Positions 45,972 through 54,942 of a stretch of 64,000 bases of DNA are shown here, piece by piece (the stretch's first letter is position 1; every line of letters begins with the position of its first letter). Origin of the DNA: JACKAQ01 sp020634975 [NCBI: Calditrichia bacterium]. Its GTDB lineage: Bacteria > Calditrichota > Calditrichia > RBG-13-44-9. The position numbers were made by a program, and so were the translations under genes. The stretch is from the NCBI GenBank assembly GCA_020634975.1, contig JACKAQ010000002.1:558001-622000 (forward strand), read 5' to 3'. Under the pieces are notes generated by a model. The model had not been told where the DNA came from, did no database searches, and saw only the letters and a list, made by a program, of their open reading frames with translations.

Positions 45972-48184
45972 GAGCAATGACTAAATATTTGATTTTATTG
46001 ATGATGGCTGCTGTGATTCCGGCAGTTGCCCAAACCCAGTTTCCGTGGCCGGTAACACCGTTTAATTCATCGCAATTGATTACCGGCAGCTTTTGCGAAT
46101 ACCGCAGCACCAGCGTAAACGGACATTTTCACAATGGCACGGATATTCCTAAAGCCGACGGATCGCCTGTTTATGCCTGCAAAAACGGCAACGTGAGCAC
46201 CATCGACGGCAACGCCGGGTCGAACTCGTATGTCCGGGTGAACGATTTGGCGTATGTGCACATCATCCCGAATCCGGCGCTGTCGGTTGGCGATCCGGTA
46301 ATTGCATCGCAAACGATTGTCGGGACTATTTATCCGGGGCAGGGGCATGTGCATTTGACTAACGGATTTTCCGGTGCAGAAAAAATCAGCATTTTGCCCA
46401 ATTCCGGGCTCACGCCGTATGACGACCCGTGGTCGCCAATTATCCGATATGTGCTGTTTTATCAAAATAATACCAGCAATTTGCTGGGCGGAAATGTGCT
46501 CAGCGGTCCGGTGGATATCGTTGTGAAAGTGGACGAACGCAATGGACCGAACGGCAGTTCGTCATCTGTGTTGAACAATGGCACCTATAAAATCGGCTAC
46601 AAGGTGTTCAGCGCAGATACGTCCACCGTTGTTTTTGAGCCGCCGAATAACGGGCTTCGTTTCCAGTTTGATACCAAACCGAGCAATTCGGTGGTTAACA
46701 CTGTTTTTTATCGCCCGCTTTCCAGCACATCCAGCCATGTGTATCAGGTGACCAACAACGTGAACAGCGATAATTTCTGGAATACCGCCAACCACGCACC
46801 CGGCGAATATGTGGTGATGGTTTTTACAGAAGATACCCGTTTTAACACAGACACGATGTATGTGCCCGTAACTATTGAAGAACAAGATGTTACGGCACCG
46901 GCACAGCCGCAAATGCGACTGGTTTCCGAAGCTGTAAACGGCATGCGGATTTTTTGGCAAGCCAATACCGAAACGGATTTACTGGGTTACCGGCTCTATT
47001 TTAGCTTCGATAATCAAACCTGGAATTTGTTTCGCGGGGAGAACGTTCTCACCGATGTTGTTAACGATACTATCATTCCGCAAATTCTCAATCGCGATGT
47101 GTTTTTCCGGTTGAGTGCCGTGGATGACGCGCCCGTGCCCAACGAAAGCGTTGTCACGGATGTTTACGGAATGAGCAACGGCAATTTCGATCACAAAGTG
47201 CTGATTGTCGATGGTTTTGATCGGCGAAACGGGTGGGGACAGCCGTTTCATCATTTTGTGTTTACCACCGGCGTGATGCTCAAAGATTTTGGCATCAGCT
47301 TCGACAGCGCGCCGAATGAATCCGTTTTGGACGGCACTGTTGATCTGTCCGCGTACGAAGCAGTATTTTGGATCAGCGGCGATGAGGCAGAAGTTGACGA
47401 GTCATTCAGCGCAGACGAACAGAATTTGATTCGCAATTATGTGACCAACGGCGGATATCTTTTCGCGAGCGGTTCGGAAATCGCATGGGATTTGGCTGCT
47501 TCGGACAGCGCAACAGCTGCGGATAGCATGTTTCTCGCGGAAATTCTGAAAGCGGAATTTGTCACCGACGATGCCGATCAAACCGTTGCCGATGGCGTCA
47601 GCGGCAGTATTTTTGATGGCATTTCGCTCAATTTCGGATTATCGCCATATCAGGTGAGCGCGCCGGATGTTATTGCGCCGGTGAACGGCGTCAGCGCCAG
47701 CTTGATATACGGTAACGGTGATGTTGCAGCCATCCAATACAGCGGCACCGGGAAAGTGGTTTATCTCGCCTTCCCGTTCGAAACAATCGCAACCGCAGAT
47801 GACCGAACCGAAATTATGGCACGGGTGGCGGAATTCTTTTTCGGCATCACCGGCATCGATGAACCGGATGCCTCAACCGAAACTGTTCGTGAATTTGCCC
47901 TGCTACCAAATTACCCGAATCCGTTCAATCCTTCAACCACATTGCAATTTGCGCTGCCGCAATCCGCAACTGTTGAATTGACCATTTTCAACGCGATCGG
48001 GCAACAGGTTCGCAAATTACTGAATGAAGCAAAAACACCGGGAAACCACACGGTTGTGTGGGATGGTCGCGATGACAGCGGGAATCAACTGAGCAGTGGT
48101 GTGTTTTTCGCGCGATTTGCGGCAAAAAATCAACAATCCGGCGCCGCATATCAGGAAACGCGAAAATTGTTATTGATGAAATAG
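45968..48184 (+). CDS. Secreted M23 metallopeptidase with GATase-like and C-terminal sorting modules
   Basis: A 738-residue secreted protein, translationally coupled to the previous gene (ATGA overlap). After the signal peptide comes an M23/LytM domain (about 25-165) with zinc ligands in H55-N-G-T-D59 and H127-V-H129, so it may cut peptidoglycan cross-links or act as a lytic factor. Ig-like and fibronectin-III-like segments follow (about 180-405). A GATase-like alpha/beta domain (about 410-630; VLIVDGFDRR, VFWISGDEAE, GGYLFASGSEIAWDL) is shared with the GH18 protein encoded next. The C-terminus (about 640-738) is a FlgD-like module with NYPNPFNPSTT and VVWDGRDDSGNQLSSGVFF, typical of type-IX-like sorting domains. 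Confidence 0.85.
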   Translation: MRAMTKYLILLMMAAVIPAVAQTQFPWPVTPFNSSQLITGSFCEYRSTSVNGHFHNGTDIPKADGSPVYACKNGNVSTIDGNAGSNSYVRVNDLAYVHIIPNPALSVGDPVIASQTIVGTIYPGQGHVHLTNGFSGAEKISILPNSGLTPYDDPWSPIIRYVLFYQNNTSNLLGGNVLSGPVDIVVKVDERNGPNGSSSSVLNNGTYKIGYKVFSADTSTVVFEPPNNGLRFQFDTKPSNSVVNTVFYRPLSSTSSHVYQVTNNVNSDNFWNTANHAPGEYVVMVFTEDTRFNTDTMYVPVTIEEQDVTAPAQPQMRLVSEAVNGMRIFWQANTETDLLGYRLYFSFDNQTWNLFRGENVLTDVVNDTIIPQILNRDVFFRLSAVDDAPVPNESVVTDVYGMSNGNFDHKVLIVDGFDRRNGWGQPFHHFVFTTGVMLKDFGISFDSAPNESVLDGTVDLSAYEAVFWISGDEAEVDESFSADEQNLIRNYVTNGGYLFASGSEIAWDLAASDSATAADSMFLAEILKAEFVTDDADQTVADGVSGSIFDGISLNFGLSPYQVSAPDVIAPVNGVSASLIYGNGDVAAIQYSGTGKVVYLAFPFETIATADDRTEIMARVAEFFFGITGIDEPDASTETVREFALLPNYPNPFNPSTTLQFALPQSATVELTIFNAIGQQVRKLLNEAKTPGNHTVVWDGRDDSGNQLSSGVFFARFAAKNQQSGAAYQETRKLLLMK

Positions 48185-48296
48185 CTTGGCCAAAATAGAA
48201 ACCATTTTCATTTGCCGGGCGTTTTTACCCGTTGAGGATTGTTTTAATTGACATCAAATAAGTATGTGTTACCAGCAAAAAGGGAAGTTGCAATTC

Positions 48297-50768
48297 ATGA
48301 AATTATTTCAAAAAATCATCGCTCTCGTGATTGTTTTTAGCATAAATGTGCTCATTGCGCAGGAAAAATTGCCGGAATTCCGAAGTATTCACCAATTCGA
48401 AAAAGAGAAATATAAGGATTACCAAATACCTGAAAAAGATCAGCTTAAGCCGTTTGTTGGAAAGCCGCGACCGTTGCAGGCGCGCACCAATCCACCGAGC
48501 AAAGAGGTCTTTGGTTATCTACCCTATTGGGTTTACAATACCTACCCGAACCTGAATTATGATTTGCTGACAACCATAGCATATTTTGGCGCGGATGTTA
48601 ACGCCAGCGGGAACATCACTAACGATCACAATTGGCCGGCAGCCGGATTAATCGACATGGCGCACGCCAACGGTGTCCGGGTGGTTTTGACGGTAATTTT
48701 ATTCAACTCGTCAGAACTGGCAACATTGCTCAACAGCCCGACAAACCGGACAAATCTGGTGAACAATCTGCTGGCATCTGTTCAATCTGCCGGTGCGGAT
48801 GGCGTGAGCATTGATTTCGAAGGCATCCCGTCGGGCCAGCGAAGCAACCTGACGGCATTCATGACAGAACTCACCGATGCGTTCCATTCGGCGATTCCCG
48901 GTTCATTTGTGACCATTTTTACGCCCGCAGTCGATTGGAACAGTGTTTTCGATTACAACGCGCTTGCCCAAATCACCGATGGATTGGTCATTCAGGGATA
49001 CGATTATCATTATGGCGGCAGCAATTTTACGGGTCCGAACGCTCCGTTGATCGGTACCAGTTTGGGCATTTACAACATCACCTGGACAGTGAATGACTAT
49101 CTCTCGAAAACCGGCGGCAATGCCGAGAAATTGATTCAAACCGTGCCGTTTTTCGGTTTCGATTGGCCAGCAGTAAGTAACCAAAAATATGCGGCAACAA
49201 CGGGAAGTGGCACCAGCGTTTTTTACAGCGCCGCGTATGCCAACGCCCAAACATACGGTCGCCTTTGGGATGCCGAAACGCTGACGCCGTGGTATGTCTA
49301 TCAGGATGGCTCACAGTGGCATCAGGGCTGGTACGATGACAGCCTGAGCATCGCCCTGAAATTCCAGTTTTTCAAAGATAAAAATTTGAAAGGCACAGGC
49401 ATTTGGGCGTTGAGTTACGACGGTCAGCGACTGGAGTTGCAGGGTGCGCTGGCAGATGCGTTTGGCTCAACCGCACCGCCGCTTCGTCCGGCTGCGCTTA
49501 ATATCAGCAACACCGGGAGTGGAGATGTGAAAGTGGCGGTTCAGGCTGCCAGCGGTGCAACCAGCTACGAAATTTATCGCAGTTCAGATGGCGTCAATTT
49601 TAACGATGGCACCAATTATCCGAGTTCTGCAAACGTGCTCACCACGCTTTCGACAGACACTACATATTTTTTCCGCGTTAGCGCGGTCAACGGAAATGGC
49701 GAAAGCAACCAGACCGAGATGTTGGGCGTTCGCCCCGATAACAACAACGCAGATGTGCTGGTTGTCAACGGTTTCGACCGGACCAGCGGCACGACAAACA
49801 CATTTGATTTTATTCGCCAGTTTGCCCCATCTATCGTCAATGCGGGATATAGTTTTGACGCCTGCGCCAACGAAGCCATTCAGGAAGGTATCGTTTCTCT
49901 GGAAAATTACCCGATGGTCATCTGGATTTCCGGCGAAGAAGGCACCTCGGATGAGAGCTTCAGCAATTTGGAACAAAGCTTCGTTTCGGCGTATCTGGAA
50001 TCGGGCGGGCGGCTGTTTATCAGCGGTTCGGAAATCGGATACGATTTGATTGCACAGGGTTCATCCGCAGATCAGGCGTTTTACAACAATTTTCTGAAAA
50101 CCCAATATGTCCGCGATCAGGTGAGCACCCACAGCGCGAGCGCGGTCTCCGGTGGTATTTTTGACGGAATGGGCAACTTCTTTTTCGATGACGGAAACCA
50201 CGGCACCTACAATGTGGATTATCCCGATGGCATCAACCCGCGAACCGGTGCGCAATTGTGTTTGAGCTACACCGGTTTTACGCCATCAACATTTGGCGGT
50301 GCCGGCGTGCAATACAGCGGCACGTTTGGAAACGGAACGGAAACGGGGCGTCTGGTGTATCTCGGATTCCCGTTTGAAACAATTTATCCGGAATCCGTTC
50401 GGGATGAGTTGATGCATCGTGTGCTGACGTTTTTGAGCGATGGTGTTGTCGGTATCGAGCCGGTTGCCGGAACCAGCGTGCCGGAGCATTTTTCGCTGGC
50501 GCAAAATTATCCCAATCCCTTCAACCCGGAAACAACCATCGCGTTCGATATTTCCGGTAACGAATCCGCAGATGTGCAGCTCAATATTTTCAATTTACGG
50601 GGACAATTGGTGCGCAAACTCGTCAGCGAAAAATTATCACCCGGACAATATGAAGTGCGCTGGAATGCTCAAAACAGCAGCGGTCAGCCGGTTGCCAGCG
50701 GTGTGTATTTGTATCAATTGCGGGTTGGCGATGTCATTCAGGTTCGCAAAATGCAGTTGATTCGTTAA
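48297..50768 (+). CDS. Secreted GH18 family hydrolase with GATase-like and C-terminal sorting modules
   Basis: The ATG at 48297 gives 823 residues with a signal peptide (1-21). A GH18 TIM barrel (about 70-400) includes the catalytic DGVSIDFE (168-175) with the acid/base E175; its form resembles YaaH/SleL-type cell-wall N-acetylglucosaminidases as well as chitinases. A fibronectin-III segment (about 410-490) is followed by the same GATase-like domain as in the preceding M23 protein (VLVVNGFDRTSG, VIWISGEEG, GGRLFISGSEIGYDL), and then the FlgD-like sorting module (NYPNPFNPETT, SSGQPVASGVYLYQL). It should act on chitin or peptidoglycan outside the cell. An AGGGAAG ribosome site lies upstream. 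Confidence 0.87.
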   Translation: MKLFQKIIALVIVFSINVLIAQEKLPEFRSIHQFEKEKYKDYQIPEKDQLKPFVGKPRPLQARTNPPSKEVFGYLPYWVYNTYPNLNYDLLTTIAYFGADVNASGNITNDHNWPAAGLIDMAHANGVRVVLTVILFNSSELATLLNSPTNRTNLVNNLLASVQSAGADGVSIDFEGIPSGQRSNLTAFMTELTDAFHSAIPGSFVTIFTPAVDWNSVFDYNALAQITDGLVIQGYDYHYGGSNFTGPNAPLIGTSLGIYNITWTVNDYLSKTGGNAEKLIQTVPFFGFDWPAVSNQKYAATTGSGTSVFYSAAYANAQTYGRLWDAETLTPWYVYQDGSQWHQGWYDDSLSIALKFQFFKDKNLKGTGIWALSYDGQRLELQGALADAFGSTAPPLRPAALNISNTGSGDVKVAVQAASGATSYEIYRSSDGVNFNDGTNYPSSANVLTTLSTDTTYFFRVSAVNGNGESNQTEMLGVRPDNNNADVLVVNGFDRTSGTTNTFDFIRQFAPSIVNAGYSFDACANEAIQEGIVSLENYPMVIWISGEEGTSDESFSNLEQSFVSAYLESGGRLFISGSEIGYDLIAQGSSADQAFYNNFLKTQYVRDQVSTHSASAVSGGIFDGMGNFFFDDGNHGTYNVDYPDGINPRTGAQLCLSYTGFTPSTFGGAGVQYSGTFGNGTETGRLVYLGFPFETIYPESVRDELMHRVLTFLSDGVVGIEPVAGTSVPEHFSLAQNYPNPFNPETTIAFDISGNESADVQLNIFNLRGQLVRKLVSEKLSPGQYEVRWNAQNSSGQPVASGVYLYQLRVGDVIQVRKMQLIR

Positions 50769-50829
50769 TTTTTACCGGATATTTTTTCGATACTAAGCTT
50801 GAAAATTTGATTTCTCTTTGGCAAGGAAG

Positions 50830-50862
50830 CAAGCGACCGTCAAACGTCGCTTGTTTTATTTT
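50830..50862 (+). terminator. Intrinsic terminator after the GH18 gene
   Basis: A perfect 8-bp stem (CAAGCGAC at 50830-50837, GTCGCTTG at 50846-50853) around an eight-base loop, followed by TTTTATTTT. It ends the transcript that begins at 44736. Confidence 0.78.
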
Positions 50863-50884
50863 GGAACATAAACCGGAGTAAACA

Positions 50885-52156
50885 TTGAAGTTACGATTAT
50901 TCATCCTGATGTTCGCATTCAGTATTTTCGTGAGTTGCCATTCAAAAAAAGGAATCACAGAGAAAATGGATACCAATCCGCTGCCCGAAATCTTGAGTCG
51001 GTTGCCAAAACAATTTGCTCCAATTTTGGCTGAACCGGATAAATACCGGTTACAAATTTTATACACCCAAATTGATCGCGACAGCGATAACCAACCGTCG
51101 TTTTCCCAATACGATTTTAATTTGAAAATGGACGAATATTTTTATCCCGCCAGCAGCGTAAAACTGGCGGCAACAGCGCTGGCGCTCGAAAAATTGAACG
51201 ATCTGAACATTGCGGGATTGGACAAATCCAGTCCGCTGACCATTGACAGCGCATCCGCCGGACAAACGGCGGTAACCGGCGATTCGTCCGCAGCCAGCGG
51301 CAAAGCCAGCATCGCGCATTACATCAAAAAAATTCTGCTGGTCAGCGATAACGATGCCTTCAATCGCTTATTTGAGTTTGTCGGACAGCGCGATTTCAAT
51401 CAACGGCTGTGGGAAAAAGGGATGACCGACACAAAAATTCTCCGGCGATTATCCGTCCCCGGAACGCCGGAAATGCAGCAATATGGCAATCCGTTCAATT
51501 TTTATGATGGCGAAAAGCTGATTTATCAGCAACCGCAATCCTATAATCCGGATAAAATGCAGGTGAGAATGGACGGGGTGAAGCAGGGGAGAGGCTACAT
51601 GAGCGGTGACAAATTGATCGAAGAATCGATCGATTTCAGCCATTCGAATTACACGCCGCTGCCGGATTTGCATGGCGTTTTGCGGCGAATTATTTTTCCG
51701 GAGAGTTATCCGCCGGCGCAGCGTTTCCGGCTGACGGATGAAGATTATCTTTTTTTGCGACGGTATTTATCGATGCTGCCGCGCGAAAGCGATGATCCGA
51801 AATACCCGGATTCACTCACGCAAATTGACGGCAACGCCAAAACACTGATGTTCGGCGATCGAAAAGAGAAAATTCCACCGCGAATTCGTATTTTCAGCAA
51901 ATCCGGCGGTGCGTACGGCTATCTGATCGAGAATGCCTATATTGTTGATTTTAAAGAAAATGTGGAGTTTTTTCTAACGGCTGTCATTCAGGTTAACGAC
52001 AACCAGATTTACAACGACGACACCTACGAATACGACACGGTCGGAAAACCGTTTTTGGCGGCATTGGGTCGTGCGGTTTACAATTTCGAGCGAAACCGGA
52101 AAAAAGAATATCCGCCGGATTTATCAAAATTCCAGCGGATACATCAATCAAATTAA
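50885..52156 (+). CDS. Beta-lactamase-like serine hydrolase lipoprotein
   Basis: The start is a TTG at 50885 with GGAG eight bases upstream; it is the only start that gives a proper lipoprotein signal (KLRLF, hydrophobic core, VSC with C18). The 423-residue protein belongs to the class A beta-lactamase/penicillin-binding superfamily: catalytic S90-x-x-K93 in YPASSVKL, SDN in LLVSDNDAFN, and a KSGGAYG equivalent of KTG. Class A enzymes are about 290 residues, and the family here is the larger Bacteroidota-type serine hydrolase, so antibiotic hydrolysis should not be assumed. Peptidoglycan or peptide hydrolysis in the periplasm is likely. Confidence 0.85.
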   Translation: MKLRLFILMFAFSIFVSCHSKKGITEKMDTNPLPEILSRLPKQFAPILAEPDKYRLQILYTQIDRDSDNQPSFSQYDFNLKMDEYFYPASSVKLAATALALEKLNDLNIAGLDKSSPLTIDSASAGQTAVTGDSSAASGKASIAHYIKKILLVSDNDAFNRLFEFVGQRDFNQRLWEKGMTDTKILRRLSVPGTPEMQQYGNPFNFYDGEKLIYQQPQSYNPDKMQVRMDGVKQGRGYMSGDKLIEESIDFSHSNYTPLPDLHGVLRRIIFPESYPPAQRFRLTDEDYLFLRRYLSMLPRESDDPKYPDSLTQIDGNAKTLMFGDRKEKIPPRIRIFSKSGGAYGYLIENAYIVDFKENVEFFLTAVIQVNDNQIYNDDTYEYDTVGKPFLAALGRAVYNFERNRKKEYPPDLSKFQRIHQSN

Positions 52157-52168
52157 TTTTAGTTGCAA

Positions 52169-52561
52169 TCAGTTTACGGAAAAGGTTGCACTTTTGAGCA
52201 CGTTTCCGGCAGCGTCGACCACATCAACCCGCCAGCTTCCCGTCCATTCCGGGGCGAGTGTTTTGGAGCTCCAGGTTCGCCACGGGCTGCCTTTTATGTT
52301 CAGATCAACTTTGCTGCGCTCGGTATCGCCATGATACCACACATGCGAAACCTGAACAGAATCGGTTGCACCGGAAATTTTGGTGAAACAATACAGTTGT
52401 TCGGTTGTGCTGCTGAACGCGGTGTCTGCACCAACAGGTTGGCGATCTTCCACAGATGTGCAAATAACCAGCTCATCCACCTGCAGCGCCGTTGAATCCT
52501 GCGCATACGAAGCTATTGTAAATATTGCACATAGCGCAAAAATTAATGATAATTTATTCAT
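52169..52561 (-). CDS. Exported DUF2914 protein
   Basis: A 130-residue protein with a signal peptide (1-20) and a full DUF2914 domain (about 25-130). Conserved features are CTSVEDRQPVG, LYCFTKISG, VSHVWYHGD, the WRTWSSKTL core and GSWRVDVVDAAGNVL. The domain occurs alone or on regulatory and membrane proteins and has no established activity; it is probably a small envelope-binding beta-sandwich. It converges with the serine-hydrolase gene, with only 12 bases between the stops. Confidence 0.88.
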   Translation of the reverse strand: MNKLSLIFALCAIFTIASYAQDSTALQVDELVICTSVEDRQPVGADTAFSSTTEQLYCFTKISGATDSVQVSHVWYHGDTERSKVDLNIKGSPWRTWSSKTLAPEWTGSWRVDVVDAAGNVLKSATFSVN

Positions 52562-52605
52562 TGCTTATCCCTTCGATTGGTTTGAATGACAATCTGTTCA
52601 CACTC

Positions 52606-52636
52606 AAAACTTAAAATCATATTTAACATCCTACAA
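52606..52636 (-). promoter_or_regulatory. Candidate Bacteroidota-type promoter of the DUF2914 gene
   Basis: On the minus strand a TTG (52636-52634) is followed after 20 bases by TAAGTTTT and then G (52613-52605), one base off the TAnnTTTG element. It lies 45-75 bases before the DUF2914 start at 52561. Confidence 0.35.
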
Positions 52637-52662
52637 CATTTTTTTGGGAATAATTAACAAAA

Positions 52663-53382
52663 TTGACTGAAGCTAATAATAATATTGAATTTAGCGAATC
52701 TATTCGGGTTGATGCGGATGGACGAACATTGCTCATATTTCGCGATGGCGAATGGCAAAAATGGCAGCGCTTTGACGAATCGACCGGGAAATTTTACAAA
52801 ATGATTTTTGTAGCACCGGAAAAACCGCCAACAGTTGAAATCAGCGGCATAAAAATGCACGTGACGCAGGATGGCAACCCGGAAATAGACACCGATCGCA
52901 AGCTAAAAGCGTTAGGTAAAGTGCACGGTAAAATGCTGGATACCTGTTGCGGATTGGGTTACACGGCTTCTGCGTTGGCGGCGAAAAATGAAATTTCCGG
53001 CGTGTTGTGCATCGAACGGGATGAAAATATGCTCGCACTCTGCCGGGATAATCCGTTCAGCCGCGCGTTGTTCGAATCGCCGAAAATCGAGTTGCGTCGC
53101 GGCGACAGTGCCGAAATTATCAAAACGTTGGATGACCGCAGTTTTGCCGGCATATTGCACGATCCACCAAGATTTTCGCTCTCACCCGGTTTGTACGAAC
53201 AGCAGTTTTATAATGAGTGCTTTCGCGTATTGCAACATCGCGGCAAAATGTATCACTACACCGGCGATCCCAATCGCGAAACGCGCAAACGCGGTTTGCC
53301 GGAGCGCGCCGCGGAACGGCTCAAAACAGCGGGATTCAGTAAGGTAAAATTGGCGTATCAGGGCGTTTGGGCAATGAAATAG
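52663..53382 (+). CDS. Class I methyltransferase of the archaeal COG2521-like type
   Basis: A 239-residue AdoMet-dependent methyltransferase-fold protein without a signal peptide. A short N-terminal strand-rich part (about 10-65) precedes motif I MLDTCCGLGYTASALA, the acidic motif II in VLCIERDEN, the GILHDPPRFSLS motif, and the closing VLQHRGKMYHYTGDPN and RGLPERAAERLKTAGF. This order resembles predicted archaeal methyltransferases of the COG2521 group; some spermidine-synthase-like proteins are related. The substrate is unknown. The start is probably the TTG at 52663, as no upstream ATG is in frame, and its ribosome site is weak, so the N-terminus is uncertain. Confidence 0.78.
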   Translation: MTEANNNIEFSESIRVDADGRTLLIFRDGEWQKWQRFDESTGKFYKMIFVAPEKPPTVEISGIKMHVTQDGNPEIDTDRKLKALGKVHGKMLDTCCGLGYTASALAAKNEISGVLCIERDENMLALCRDNPFSRALFESPKIELRRGDSAEIIKTLDDRSFAGILHDPPRFSLSPGLYEQQFYNECFRVLQHRGKMYHYTGDPNRETRKRGLPERAAERLKTAGFSKVKLAYQGVWAMK

Positions 53383-53399
53383 GTGGTATTTCTTCGCCA

Positions 53400-54278
53400 T
53401 TAAAAATGGCGGGTGATGCCAAATCCCAATCGCAGATGATCTATTTCGGCTGATTTATCCGAGCCCACAATAAATTGCGAGGGATTGATCCGGCTGTTGT
53501 TTGTGACAAACAAATGAAAAACGTGCCCGCCGGTTTCGATGTCCAGCCCGGTTGCAAAATGATTGTGCGATTTTGTGCCCAGTTCATCAGCACGGACAAA
53601 TCCCTGATATCCAGAAATAATGGGATTTAGCTCCAGCCAAAAACTCCACATTTGGTTCAGATAAAATTGGTAATAATTTCCGAGCGTAAACGTGTACTGA
53701 TTTTCAACCGTAAAAATATTGCTGTTGTATAAATATGATGGCACAATGCCGATCCCAAATTTTTTGTTGAACAGCATCGTGTTGTAAACCAGTTGGGTAT
53801 AATATTGGAAGTTTTCTCCGGCGAGGCTGCCGCGATTCAGCGATTCCGGCACTTCCGTATTTACCGCAATGCCACCGCGAATCGCAATAACTCCGGGGAG
53901 CGTTTCGCTGCGAATCTGGAATAATTTTAGCTTTAGCTGCAAATCCATATTGTCCAGCAAGTTGCTGTGCCCGAGTGAAACCATTATTTTGTTGGTGATG
54001 CCGTAGCTGATGGCTGTACGAATTTGCGCCGGTCCGTCGATGCCCCAAAATGCACGAAATCCTTCTTTTATTGCAGGCAAAAACCTGTGCGAAATTTCAT
54101 ACATAAAATCGCCTTTGCCCAAGGTTTCGGTTGTCGGAAAATTGGCGGTCATCGGTGAATGGAATAGTGCCAGATCCACTGTTTTTGGCGGTTCGCTGCG
54201 CTGCCATTTCGGCTGTGCGATGCATTCTATGGATAGCCACAACACGCTGACGCAAAATAAAATCGCTATTTTTTGCAA
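53400..54278 (-). CDS. DUF5777 outer-membrane beta-barrel protein
   Basis: A 292-residue exported protein with a signal peptide (1-21) and about 12 amphipathic strands with aromatic girdles. It has the DUF5777 pattern: PMTANFPTTETLGKGDFMYEISHRFLP, AFWGIDGPAQIRTAISYGIT, VSLGHSN, ELNPIISGY, THVFHLF-type end strands and GFGITRHF at the C-terminus. The paralogue at 55585 carries the same barrel fused to a cytochrome-like domain. It is the last gene of the minus-strand arm, 45 bases after the YceI gene. A pore or structural role for the neighbouring cytochrome-like lipoproteins is inferred. Confidence 0.85.
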   Translation of the reverse strand: MQKIAILFCVSVLWLSIECIAQPKWQRSEPPKTVDLALFHSPMTANFPTTETLGKGDFMYEISHRFLPAIKEGFRAFWGIDGPAQIRTAISYGITNKIMVSLGHSNLLDNMDLQLKLKLFQIRSETLPGVIAIRGGIAVNTEVPESLNRGSLAGENFQYYTQLVYNTMLFNKKFGIGIVPSYLYNSNIFTVENQYTFTLGNYYQFYLNQMWSFWLELNPIISGYQGFVRADELGTKSHNHFATGLDIETGGHVFHLFVTNNSRINPSQFIVGSDKSAEIDHLRLGFGITRHF

Positions 54279-54323
54279 TTGTTTTTCCTCCGGTTTGACC
54301 GCTGAATTATCGCTGTAAAATTA

Positions 54324-54902
54324 TTATTTACTTTCGTTTAGATAAAAATCGAGATGCAGCTTTATTTCATTGCTCACCTTCACAAAAGCAGCCAGTGATG
54401 GCGCTTCGATGTTAAAATCGGAGAGCAACACCACGAAATCGCAAACGACGCGCATACGCCCGTCAGTTTCAATGGTAACAATCCCCGGTATTTCCATTTC
54501 TTGGGATACACCATGGATGAACATCTTGCCGGTTGTCCAAATTTGAAATGCTGTTACCGTCGAATCAATTTTTTCGACCGAAGAAATCTGTCCTTCAAAT
54601 GAGGTAAACTGCCATTTTGGGGTTTCCAGCACATCGCGCATATCACGATCGCGTTTGCTCATTCCGGTTTCGAGGGTGTTCAAATCCACTTCAAAATAGA
54701 GCTTGCTGTTCGTTTGAAACATCGAATCGCCTTCCCAATACAGATAGCCGTCGATGTTGTCCGTTACACCATCAAATGTTAACACCACAACTTCCGATGT
54801 AAACTGAACCAGATTTTTCGCAGATGTATCAACCTGCCATTCTGATGCAAAAACTGTATTTTGGAAAAATGATAGCAAAAGAACGAGCAAAAAACTTCGC
54901 AT
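54324..54902 (-). CDS. YceI-family exported lipid-binding protein
   Basis: A 192-residue protein with a signal peptide (1-19) and an eight-stranded YceI lipocalin-like barrel: WQVDTSAKNLVQFTSEV, FDGVTDNIDGYLYWEGD, the SKRDRDMRDVLET motif, and ALIHG-type strand MFIHGVSQEMEIPG. YceI proteins bind long polyisoprenoids such as quinones in the periplasm. Its place between a cytochrome-like lipoprotein and an outer-membrane barrel suggests it could carry or hold a quinone or another lipid for that system. AAAGGA precedes the ATG. Confidence 0.9.
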   Translation of the reverse strand: MRSFLLVLLLSFFQNTVFASEWQVDTSAKNLVQFTSEVVVLTFDGVTDNIDGYLYWEGDSMFQTNSKLYFEVDLNTLETGMSKRDRDMRDVLETPKWQFTSFEGQISSVEKIDSTVTAFQIWTTGKMFIHGVSQEMEIPGIVTIETDGRMRVVCDFVVLLSDFNIEAPSLAAFVKVSNEIKLHLDFYLNESK

Positions 54903-54942
54903 ATTAAAATTTCCTTTGTATAATCGGAGTGTTCATTCTGGT

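Noticed and set aside
48248-48276. TTGACA before the GH18 gene
   Set aside because: No acceptable -10 hexamer at 16-18 bases, and no TAnnTTTG element follows.
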